Assembly: GCF_000429485.1 (NCBI RefSeq)
Contig: NZ_AUBY01000017.1
Coordinates: forward strand, 1 to 64,000
Source of the DNA: Aliagarivorans marinus DSM 23064
Lineage (GTDB): Bacteria; Pseudomonadota; Gammaproteobacteria; Enterobacterales; Celerinatantimonadaceae
Direction of reading: 5' to 3'
Length of the DNA stretch: 64,000 bases
Positions 27,950 through 35,351 of this stretch are shown here, piece after piece. Position 1 is the first letter of the stretch. Each line of letters starts with the position of its first letter. The notes below the pieces were generated by a model. It saw only the letters and a list, made by a program, of their open reading frames with translations. It was not told the DNA's origin and searched no databases. A program made the position numbers and the translations under genes.

Positions 27950-29161
27950 TTAGGGCAGCAAGGTTTCCTGCCGAGCACGTTCTAACAGCGTGAGCGTGGT
28001 GTCGATATCGCCATGCTCAACAAAGTTCACCAAGATGCTTAGCGCGCGTTGCTCGAACTCGGGTTGGGTGTTGCGATCAAAATACTGGGTCACCCCTTGG
28101 GCGCCGCGAAGTAGTTGCTGGCCCGCTCGGGTAAGCGGCTCATCGCTGGTCACCGCATCTGCGTGTGGCGGTAGATAACCTAACTGAATATTAAGCAGTG
28201 ACTGAGTATCCGCCCGGGCGACAAAGGCCAAAAACTGCTCCGCTTGCTGGCGTTTTTCTGAGTGGGGATTAAGGATGAACACCTCGGTGGGGGCCACCTC
28301 AAAGTCGCTGAACTCTCCCACGCTGGGAAAGGGGGCAAAGCCCATCTCGGCACGCGCCTGCTTGGGCCACTTGTGGGCGATAAAGTTGCCCATCAAGGTG
28401 ATCCCGACTTGTTCTCGATAGAGTCGCGAGGCGATATCTTCCCAGCTGTTACGGTTACGGTTGTTGTTAAAACAGCGCTGGTCCAGCAGCTGTTTCCAGT
28501 GCTCAAACACCTGCCGTACGCGGCTGTCTGCAAAGTCGATGTCGCCGGCGAGCAGTTGATGATGAAAGGTCATGCCATTGAGGCGTAGGTTGAGGTAGTC
28601 AAACCAAGCGGCTACCGGCCAACCTTCTTCGGTGCCGAGCCCAATTGGCGCCAGCCCGTCGGCGCGCATCTTCTGACAGAGTTCGAGCAGTCCTTGCCAG
28701 GAGCGTGGGGCACCGCCGTAACGCTCAATAACCGGTTTCTTGTAGTACATCCCCCAGTGATAGTAGGAAAAAGGGATGGCAAAGATATCGTCGCGCACAC
28801 TGATGCTGGGCTTTAGGTGGCCAAACGCGTGATCCAGGTTCAACTCATCCCATAGGTGATTGAGGGTAGGTAGCTGATAACGCTCCACCAACGAAAACAG
28901 TCGTTGGGCACTTTGCCAGTACAGCACGTCCGGGCCATCGACATCGGCCGCCAGCCATTTGGGGAGCATTTGCTTGTAGTCGGCATCATCGCGTGGAACC
29001 AAAGTCAGCTCGATGTTGGTCTCTTCGGTGAACTGAGCGAATACATCTTCATAGATCTGGCGCTGCTTGGGCGCAAGCAGCAGGCCGATTTCCAACGATT
29101 GTGCACTTAGCTCGCTAATGCTGAAGGATAGTGTGAGCATCAATGCTGCGGTATGTCTCAA
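27950..29161 (-). CDS. Periplasmic extracellular solute-binding protein
   Basis: A 403-residue family-1 (sugar-type) binding protein with a signal peptide ending near ISELSAQS. Conserved features are PDVLYWQSAQRLFSLV, AIPFSYYHWGMYYKKPVIERYGGAP and GITLMGNFIAHKWP. The start is a TTG with AGGAAG upstream; an ATG seven codons later is possible. It is a close paralogue of the next gene (29418-30647). No permease or ATPase is adjacent, so it may serve a transporter elsewhere or a periplasmic sensor. Confidence 0.82.
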   Translation of the reverse strand: MRHTAALMLTLSFSISELSAQSLEIGLLLAPKQRQIYEDVFAQFTEETNIELTLVPRDDADYKQMLPKWLAADVDGPDVLYWQSAQRLFSLVERYQLPTLNHLWDELNLDHAFGHLKPSISVRDDIFAIPFSYYHWGMYYKKPVIERYGGAPRSWQGLLELCQKMRADGLAPIGLGTEEGWPVAAWFDYLNLRLNGMTFHHQLLAGDIDFADSRVRQVFEHWKQLLDQRCFNNNRNRNSWEDIASRLYREQVGITLMGNFIAHKWPKQARAEMGFAPFPSVGEFSDFEVAPTEVFILNPHSEKRQQAEQFLAFVARADTQSLLNIQLGYLPPHADAVTSDEPLTRAGQQLLRGAQGVTQYFDRNTQPEFEQRALSILVNFVEHGDIDTTLTLLERARQETLLP

Positions 29162-29254
29162 ATGCGGCTTCCTGACAGTTCTCTATACAAGGTGTAGTTC
29201 AGATGGTGGGCTTCGCAAACCAAGCAAGCGTGAATCAGTGAGGTTGTGCAGAGC

Positions 29255-29417
29255 TAATACCAATCCGAATAAGTAGATGTTCAGATGTTGCGCAGGAAAA
29301 ATCTTTGAGGACGAGGAGGGGCTTGCCGTACTTGTGGACTAATTACAAAAGCGCTGACGCTGTCACCAAAGATTTTAACCAGCAAAGATGACCAGATACT
29401 TGTTCTGATTGGTATCA
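29255..29417. mobile_element. MITE-like element (~163 bp)
   Basis: The ends TAATACCAATCCGAATAAGTA (29255-29275) and its near-complement at 29397-29417 agree at 18 of 21 positions. Nested arms AAAATCTTTG (29298-29307) and CAAAGATTTT (29367-29376) fit a foldable miniature transposable element without coding capacity. Similar TAATACCAAT ends are familiar in Shewanella/Vibrio-type genomes (from memory). The right end touches the stop codon of the flanking gene. Confidence 0.75.
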
Positions 29418-30647
29418 TCAAAGCTCTTCATCGAACACTTGCCGTCTGGCCTTTTCCAGATCTTGCAGTGTTTTGCCTATATCGGCGTGCTCTGCAAACT
29501 CTGCCAGCAGCGGCACTGCTAGTTTCTCAAAGGCGGGTTGGGTATCCCGATCGAAGTATTGAGCAACGCCGCTGGCTTGCAACAACAGCTGGTGGCCTTG
29601 TTGGATAAACGGGTCGCTGCCAGTGATAGCTTTGTTGTGGGGAGGGAGATAGCCGAGTTGACTATTCAGTAGCGACTGGGTGTCGGCGCGGGCGACAAAC
29701 ACCAAGAACTCCTTGGCCAGCTCAGGTTGCCGTGTATTGGGATTGAGCATCAGTACTTCGGTAGGGGCCAACTCATAGGGTGGCTGAAGACCCAAGGTGG
29801 GGAAGGGGGTAAAGCCTAGGCCCATGCGTAATGAGCGAGGCCATTTGTTGGCGATGAAGTTGCCCATCAAGGTGAAGCCGACCCGCTCGCGATGGATCTT
29901 GGAGGCGATGTCTTCCCAAGTATTGCTGGCGGTATCATCGTTAAAATAGCCCCGCTCGAGTAGAGTTTTCCAGTAGTTGAAGACCTTGCGGATCCGGGCA
30001 TCGAAAAAGCTGACCTTACCGTTAAGTACCTGGCGGTGAAACTGCAGGCCATTCACCCTGAGATTCAAATAATCAAACCAAGCAGCAGCGGGCCAGTTGT
30101 TCTTTGTCCCCAAGCCAATGGGCGTAAGCCCATCGTTTTTCATCTTCTCGCACAGCGCGAGGAACTCTTGCCAGGTATTAGGCGCAGGGCCATAGCGCGC
30201 GACGACCGACTTCTTAAAGTACAAGCCCCAGTGGTAGTAGGAGTAAGGGATTGCGTAGATATTGCCTTGGTAGCTGAGGTTAGCTTCGATGGAGGCAAAC
30301 GATTTGTCCATGTCATGCTGTTGCCATAGGTCGTTGATGGGCAGCAGCGGATAGTCTTGGGCTAGCGCAAACAGGCGTTGGGAGGCTTGCCAGTAAAGTA
30401 CGTCGGGGCCTGATGCGCCGGGGCTAAGCCAGCGTGGGAGCTGCTCTTTGTACTGGCTGTCGTTACGCGGCAGGATCTTAACGTCAACGCCGGTCTCATA
30501 GGTGAACTGCTCGAACACCATCTCATAGATTGCACGCTGTTTGGGGGTAAGTAACAAGCCTACTTCCAGCACTTTGGCTGGAGTAGCCCAACTAACAAGC
30601 GATAATACGATTAAAGTGACGGCAATCCTTCGCACCAATGATTCCAA
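29418..30647 (-). CDS. Periplasmic extracellular solute-binding protein (paralogue)
   Basis: A 409-residue family-1 binding protein, closely related to the downstream gene (shared YEMVFEQFTYET/FAQFTEET, IPYSYYHWGLYFKK, GFTLMGNFIANKWP, FVARADTQSLLN, GYLPPH). A signal peptide spans ~8-30. The start is uncertain: TTG at 30647 lacks a clear ribosome site, and a TTG or GTG a few codons inside is possible. Its stop codon abuts a MITE-like element, which separates it from the paralogue. No permease is near. Confidence 0.8.
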   Translation of the reverse strand: MESLVRRIAVTLIVLSLVSWATPAKVLEVGLLLTPKQRAIYEMVFEQFTYETGVDVKILPRNDSQYKEQLPRWLSPGASGPDVLYWQASQRLFALAQDYPLLPINDLWQQHDMDKSFASIEANLSYQGNIYAIPYSYYHWGLYFKKSVVARYGPAPNTWQEFLALCEKMKNDGLTPIGLGTKNNWPAAAWFDYLNLRVNGLQFHRQVLNGKVSFFDARIRKVFNYWKTLLERGYFNDDTASNTWEDIASKIHRERVGFTLMGNFIANKWPRSLRMGLGFTPFPTLGLQPPYELAPTEVLMLNPNTRQPELAKEFLVFVARADTQSLLNSQLGYLPPHNKAITGSDPFIQQGHQLLLQASGVAQYFDRDTQPAFEKLAVPLLAEFAEHADIGKTLQDLEKARRQVFDEEL

Positions 30648-30683
30648 GCTGACAAGTTACTTACCTTATCCTAGCTGGCGGTA

Positions 30684-31136
30684 CTAGTTTTTGCTGGCTT
30701 TCACTAGCCATCGGTCCAAATGATTGGCAAAGGCTTGGCGATCGGCCTGACTCAGTGGCGCAGGGCCGCCGGTCTGTACGCCACTGGCACGCATGGTGTC
30801 CATAAAATCGCGAATGTTCAGGCGCGACTTGATGTTGGCTTTGGTGAACAGCTCGCCACGGGGGCTTAAGGCCTGCGCGCCTTTGGTGATCACTTCATCG
30901 GCCAAGGGGATATCGCTGGTGATCACCATATCGTCGGCTTCACAACGTTTTACGATTTCGTTGTCGGCAATATCAAAGCCGCTGGGCACCTGCATAAAGC
31001 TCACGAAGCGATTGGCTGGGGTTTTCATATAGTGGTTGGCGACCAGCGTCACTGGCAGTTGGCAGCGCTCGGCGGCGCGGAACAGTATCTCTTTGATGGC
31101 GGCTGGGCAGGCATCCGCATCGACCCAAATTTTCAC
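30684..31136 (-). CDS. YaiI/YqxD family protein (UPF0178)
   Basis: A 150-residue protein starting [24 protein letters not shown], with [20 protein letters not shown] and [27 protein letters not shown]; these define the YaiI/YqxD family, a PIN-like fold with acidic residues but no established role. The GTG at 31136 was chosen because AGAGGAA lies just upstream; the longer ATG frame enters the opposite-strand spacer. Confidence 0.88.
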   Translation of the reverse strand: MKIWVDADACPAAIKEILFRAAERCQLPVTLVANHYMKTPANRFVSFMQVPSGFDIADNEIVKRCEADDMVITSDIPLADEVITKGAQALSPRGELFTKANIKSRLNIRDFMDTMRASGVQTGGPAPLSQADRQAFANHLDRWLVKASKN

Positions 31137-31230
31137 GGTGTTTCCTCTGGCCGGTTCAAGCGGCGCTGTTGGCGATGACCAGAGGCTAACTATACTCAAT
31201 GCAAAGGGCAAGCCTCGAGGGCCACCACTG

Positions 31231-31629
31231 ATGCAACTAAAACTGATGATTCCTATGCTCAATGTTAGCAATATCCGCCATAGCCTGGAGTTCTACCAGC
31301 GCGCCCTTGGCTTTGAGGTGGTCAGTGATCAGGCGGCGGTGGATCAGTGGCAGTGGGCGACCATCCGCTCGGGTAAGACCGAGATCATGCTGTCGCAAAC
31401 CGAAAGCGCCGGGCAGCTAAAGAGCGGCATCGACCCGCAGCAGTGTACCGACTGGCCCACCATCTTCTACTTCTACCCGAACGACGTGGCGGCCCTTTAT
31501 CAGCATATCTGCGCTGAGGGCTATCAGCCCACCGATTTGGTCGACACCCACTACGGGATGCGCGAGTTTAGCCTGCAAGACCCAGATGGCCATATGCTCA
31601 GCTTTGGCGAGGCGCTTAATCGCGCCTAG
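31231..31629 (+). CDS. Glyoxalase/bleomycin-resistance-fold protein
   Basis: A 132-residue VOC-superfamily protein. The first beta-alpha unit [27 protein letters not shown] and the second half [20 protein letters not shown], with its terminal metal-site Glu, are typical. Such proteins isomerise or sequester small electrophiles or drugs; the substrate is unknown. The ATG at 31231 starts at the family N-terminus. The gene is divergent from yaiI. Confidence 0.8.
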   Translation: MQLKLMIPMLNVSNIRHSLEFYQRALGFEVVSDQAAVDQWQWATIRSGKTEIMLSQTESAGQLKSGIDPQQCTDWPTIFYFYPNDVAALYQHICAEGYQPTDLVDTHYGMREFSLQDPDGHMLSFGEALNRA

Positions 31630-31725
31630 CCTGTGGCGAACCTTACCAATAGCGATGCTTTGTAGGCTTTAGTACTACTTAGTTCCCCTTTAAGCCCTGT
31701 GCTCACCTGCTGGCGTGTTAGGCAC

Positions 31726-31744
31726 TGTTCTTGAAAACAGAACA
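31726..31744. promoter_or_regulatory. Inverted repeat TGTTCT-N7-AGAACA
   Basis: Perfect 6-base arms surround TGAAAAC, 31 bases before the start of the Fe-S oxidoreductase gene. Position and symmetry suit an operator. It is not a good LexA box by remembered consensus. Confidence 0.4.
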
Positions 31745-31774
31745 AGTATCTACAGGATTGAACAGTGAGCTTTA

Positions 31775-33145
31775 ATGAAAACAGAGCTTGATTGGTCGCG
31801 TTATCGCGATCAGGGAATGGGGGATGCCTATGCCGATATTCCCAAGCAAGGTGGCGACTTTGCCAAAGCCGTTTCGGTCTGTATCAACAGTGGGGTATGC
31901 CAAACCCAACGCCGCGGATTGATGTGTCCCTCCTACCAAGTTAGCGGCGATAAGCGCCTCTCCCCGGGCGGACGAGTCGGCTTGTTAAAGCAGTGGTTGA
32001 ATCAACCTGAGCCTACACCTCAAACAGCATCTGCAGACCTGCAGTACGCCTTGGAATACTGCGTTGCCTGCAAGGGCTGTCAGCGGGAGTGCGAGAGCAA
32101 CCTGGATATGGCGCTGATCAAGGCCGAGTACTTGGGGCAGCTGCGGCGGCCTTGGTACCAACGACTTAACCCGCGCCGCGCGCTGTTGGCTCACCTGCCT
32201 AAGGTGCTGCAGCGGCTGCCGTTGTTGCGCCCGCTGATTATGTGGCGAAATCGCAGTTCTTGGCTCGCCAAGCTGGGGCAGATGCTATTGGCGATCCCCC
32301 AAGCACTACCCTTACCAGTGCCTAGCGCTGAAACGTTTAAAGCCCAGTCATCAGTCTATCCGGCAGATCGGGGCAGCGGCGAGTCGGCACGCTCGGTGGT
32401 GTTGCTACTGGATAGCTTCACCACGCTGTTTAACCCGCAACTGGCCGACGATGCAATTCGGGTGTTGCAGGCTGGGGGCTATCAGGTGCATCTAGTTCAC
32501 CCTCGCAGCAATCCGGGTGAGCTGCTCGATAGTGGCCGCAGCTTGTTGTCACACGGCTATATCGCGGCCGCCCGCCGTCAGGCCAACAAGATGTTGCAGT
32601 GTTTACAGCCACATATCGAAGCCGGGCGGCCGATTATCGGGCTGGAGCCTGCGGATCTGTTAATGCTGCGCGATGAGTATCTGGCATTGGGCTTAGGTGA
32701 ACCGGCGCTGGCGCTGGCCAAGCAGGCATGGCTGATGGAAGAGTTTATCTCGCGTGAGCTACGTAATGGCCGCTTTACGCTGGACTTCCACCCCCAGCAA
32801 GCAACGCAGCCTGCGCAGCCGCTAATAGTTTTTGGCCACTGCCATCAAAAAGCCACGGGGGCGATGAAGGCGATGCGCCGGGTGCTCAAGCAACTGCCGG
32901 GTGTCGAGTTTCAGTTTCTCGAATCCAGCTGCTGCGGCATGGCTGGAACCTGGGGGCTAGAGCTATGCCATCACAACATGTCTCAGCAGATGGCCGAAAC
33001 CTCGCTGCTGCCGGGTTTAGCTGCCCATCCCGATGCTACGATCATCAGCAATGGCTTCGGCTGCAGCCATCAGATATATACCTTAACCGGCAGGGCAACG
33101 GTTCATTTGGCTAGCCTGCTGGCACAGCGACTGGCGCGCAGTTAG
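31775..33145 (+). CDS. (Fe-S)-binding oxidoreductase subunit, GlpC/CCG-domain type
   Basis: A 456-residue protein. Cys residues in VCINSGVCQTQRRGLMCPSYQ and EYCVACKGCQRECESNLDMALIKAEYL form two [4Fe-4S] sites. The second half has a CCG domain with GHCHQK and SSCCGMAGTWGLE. This matches the C-terminal part of FAD-linked D-2-hydroxyacid dehydrogenases (YdiJ-like) or GlpC-type subunits. No FAD subunit is adjacent, so it is either a split protein or works with a distant partner. Confidence 0.75.
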   Translation: MKTELDWSRYRDQGMGDAYADIPKQGGDFAKAVSVCINSGVCQTQRRGLMCPSYQVSGDKRLSPGGRVGLLKQWLNQPEPTPQTASADLQYALEYCVACKGCQRECESNLDMALIKAEYLGQLRRPWYQRLNPRRALLAHLPKVLQRLPLLRPLIMWRNRSSWLAKLGQMLLAIPQALPLPVPSAETFKAQSSVYPADRGSGESARSVVLLLDSFTTLFNPQLADDAIRVLQAGGYQVHLVHPRSNPGELLDSGRSLLSHGYIAAARRQANKMLQCLQPHIEAGRPIIGLEPADLLMLRDEYLALGLGEPALALAKQAWLMEEFISRELRNGRFTLDFHPQQATQPAQPLIVFGHCHQKATGAMKAMRRVLKQLPGVEFQFLESSCCGMAGTWGLELCHHNMSQQMAETSLLPGLAAHPDATIISNGFGCSHQIYTLTGRATVHLASLLAQRLARS

Positions 33146-33153
33146 GCTTCCCG

Positions 33154-33408
33154 TTAGCCGCCGCAGCGACCGCCGGGGCAAGCGCCACCAGACATACACG
33201 GTGGCGCTTCAGGGTTTTTCAGGCTTGCGCTGTTAACCACGCCGCCACCGCTGATCAAACGGGTAACCTTGCTGTTGGGGTCGATATCTCCCAGCGCCAA
33301 GCCGCCTAACTCACACAGTTCGGCCCAGGTTTGGGCCCGCTCAGACATGGAATGGCGAACTTCGTAGATTTGCTGATTGGCTTCACAGCGGTAGTCGTAG
33401 CTTGGCAT
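33154..33408 (-). CDS. FmdB-like small zinc-ribbon-type protein
   Basis: An 84-residue protein starting MPSYDYRCEANQQIYEVRHSMSE, as in FmdB-family putative regulators. The usual second CxxC is altered: ELCELGG lies mid-protein and a Cys/Gly-rich tail (CMSGGACPGGRCGG) ends it. The function is unknown. It converges on the Fe-S gene with 8 bases between stop codons. Confidence 0.65.
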   Translation of the reverse strand: MPSYDYRCEANQQIYEVRHSMSERAQTWAELCELGGLALGDIDPNSKVTRLISGGGVVNSASLKNPEAPPCMSGGACPGGRCGG

Positions 33409-33528
33409 AAAGGTCTCGGTGTTTAGGGCTATGGGTTAGGGGCTCAGCATTGTGGTGATTATCGCAAGTTCAACGCTCTTATCACCGCTCTCCATCAAGT
33501 TTTGCTCAGTTGCTTTAGCTGAAGGTGC

Positions 33529-33555
33529 AAAAAAGCCACCCAAAATCTGGGTGGC
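33529..33555 (-). terminator. pdsO terminator
   Basis: On the minus strand GCCACCCA, a 5-base loop and TGGGTGGC are followed by TTTTTT, ~60 bases after the pdsO stop. Confidence 0.88.
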
Positions 33556-33616
33556 AAATCCTACTTCCCTGTAGGGCTGATGTCGCTCGCTAAAACAATA
33601 CCGCTTGTCAGTTGGG

Positions 33617-34414
33617 CTAGAACTTGGCGGTCATGCCGTCTTGTGGTGCCTGTAGCTTCAAGGTGACGCGGCGGTCAAAGAAGTTGTCTTCCAGGCTCTC
33701 TTGCTGGGCCAGCGGCTGGCTGTCGCCGAAGGCTTTGCCGTGCAAGCGGGTAGGGTGGATACCGCGTTCGGTAAGGTATTGGCGAACCGCAATCAAACGC
33801 TGCTCAGACAGGGCGCGGTTGAACTCGCTGTCGCCGCGACGGTCGGCATAGCCGCTTAGGTCCAGTTGCAACTCATCGGCGATGTTCATGGCGTAGACCA
33901 CATCATCCAACTGCTTTTGGAAGTGTGGCTCAATCTCCGACGAGCCGGTCTTAAAGTGCACATTCATCCCGATGGCCAGCTCATCCAGCTTGTCTTGCTG
34001 GGCTTGCTGGAAGCTCAACAATTGATGTTCCAGCTGTTGATGCTGATCCATTAGCGATTGATAGCCTTGGCGCTGCTCATTGAGTGCTAGCTGCTGTTGC
34101 TCTAGTTGCTCTGTCTGGTTTTGGATCTGGTTGTTTTGCTGGGCCAGTTGGTCTTCATCGTTCACCGACTTACCGATAAAGGTGCCGGTGAAGCCGCCAA
34201 TAAAGGCGCCTACTGGGCCGCCAACGATGGCGCCGATAACCGCCCCAGAGCCCATACCAATCAGCTCGGGTTTGGCTGAGCGAGTGTGTTCATCGCCACT
34301 ATCCTCTGCAGCCAGAGTTGGCTGGCTGAAGGCTAGGCTGGTCACCAGCAGTAGGCTCAAAATGGCTGGGTTGCGGCTGGTGAGTGAAGAGTTGGTTTGT
34401 GCTTGAGTGTTCAT
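33617..34414 (-). CDS. pdsO: Sortase-associated OmpA-like protein PdsO
   Basis: A 265-residue protein. The signal peptide ends near QPTLAAE. A glycine-zipper segment (~53-83, GSGAVIGAIVGGPVGAFIGG) is followed by a Gln-rich coiled coil (~85-145). An OmpA C-terminal peptidoglycan-binding domain (~150-258) contains SGYADRRGDSEFNRALSEQR. This architecture is that of PdsO, found with the proteobacterial dedicated sortase system. It is divergent from pdsR/pdsS. No sortase or sortase substrate is encoded in this window. Confidence 0.8.
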   Translation of the reverse strand: MNTQAQTNSSLTSRNPAILSLLLVTSLAFSQPTLAAEDSGDEHTRSAKPELIGMGSGAVIGAIVGGPVGAFIGGFTGTFIGKSVNDEDQLAQQNNQIQNQTEQLEQQQLALNEQRQGYQSLMDQHQQLEHQLLSFQQAQQDKLDELAIGMNVHFKTGSSEIEPHFQKQLDDVVYAMNIADELQLDLSGYADRRGDSEFNRALSEQRLIAVRQYLTERGIHPTRLHGKAFGDSQPLAQQESLEDNFFDRRVTLKLQAPQDGMTAKF

Positions 34415-34650
34415 GGTAATCCCCTTGATACGTAATTTGTTGCTTGCAGTAGTGAGGCGCTTTGCTGCGTTGCGCCGTGTCGATGAGTTAATTAAACCGC
34501 AGCGAAATGGCCATCAAGGGGAGCAAATCGGGCAAGTTAGCGGTCAATTGTGGCAACAATCTGGCAATTGCTGTGGCCGCGATTTTTTGCCGGTGGATTG
34601 GTGTATAGTCGTGCTAAGTCAGATATTTAATGAACGTGTATAGATACAGC

Positions 34651-35343
34651 ATGAAACGCATTGCCCTGGTTGAAGATGAAGCCGCTATTCGCGAGAACTA
34701 CAAGGAAGTCCTGCAGCAGCAAGGCTATAGCGTGCAGGCCTATGCCGACCGCGAATCCGCCTTGCAGGCCTTTCGCACCCGCCTGCCCGATTTGGCGATC
34801 CTCGATATTGGCTTGAATGATGAGATCGACGGTGGCTTTTCGCTCTGCCAGAGCCTGCGTGCGATGTCGCAAACTGTGCCGATTATCTTCCTGACTGCCC
34901 GCGACAGCGATTTCGATACCGTCTGTGGGCTGCGCTTAGGCGCTGATGACTACCTCACCAAAGATGTTAGCTTCCCCCATTTGCTGGCGCGGCTGGCGGC
35001 GCTGTTTCGCCGCAGTGAACTGCAGGCGCAAGCGCCCGATGAGCAGCAAGAGCTCGAATATGGCCCGCTGTATATCGATATCAACCGGATGCAGGTGAGC
35101 TGGAACGGTCAGCTGGTGGCGCTGACCGTGACCGAGTTTTGGATGGTGCACCTGCTGGCCAAGCACCCCGGCCATGTACGCTCGCGTCAGGAGCTGATGC
35201 AGGAGGCCAAGATCTTTGTTGATGACAGCACCATCACCTCGCATATCAAGCGGATCCGCAAGAAGTTTATTGCGCTGGACACGGGCTTTGATTGCATCGA
35301 TACCGTCTATGGGATGGGCTATCGCTGGGATGCACAGGACTAG
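34651..35343 (+). CDS. pdsR: Response regulator PdsR (OmpR-like)
   Basis: A 230-residue two-component regulator. The receiver domain starts KRIALVEDEAAIRENYKE, the phospho-acceptor is the Asp in LAILDIGLND (~50), and the lysine lies in DDYLTKDVSF. A winged-helix output domain ends TVYGMGYRWD. The ATG at 34651 was preferred, as MKRIALVEDE is the normal start; the ribosome site is weak. It is followed 8 bases later by the kinase gene. Identification as PdsR rests on the neighbouring pdsO and pdsS. Confidence 0.8.
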   Translation: MKRIALVEDEAAIRENYKEVLQQQGYSVQAYADRESALQAFRTRLPDLAILDIGLNDEIDGGFSLCQSLRAMSQTVPIIFLTARDSDFDTVCGLRLGADDYLTKDVSFPHLLARLAALFRRSELQAQAPDEQQELEYGPLYIDINRMQVSWNGQLVALTVTEFWMVHLLAKHPGHVRSRQELMQEAKIFVDDSTITSHIKRIRKKFIALDTGFDCIDTVYGMGYRWDAQD

Positions 35344-35351
35344 TTTGTCGC

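Noticed and set aside
27409-27978. Minus-strand frame with a KKGPTTV heptapeptide repeat
   Set aside because: The heptad is only the 21-bp terminator-tail repeat read on the other strand; the rest is antisense to nifM, and there is no ribosome site.
30684-31271. Longer start for the YaiI/YqxD protein
   Set aside because: The extra 45 residues have no conservation pattern and enter the opposite-strand glyoxalase start; the GTG with AGAGGAA fits better.
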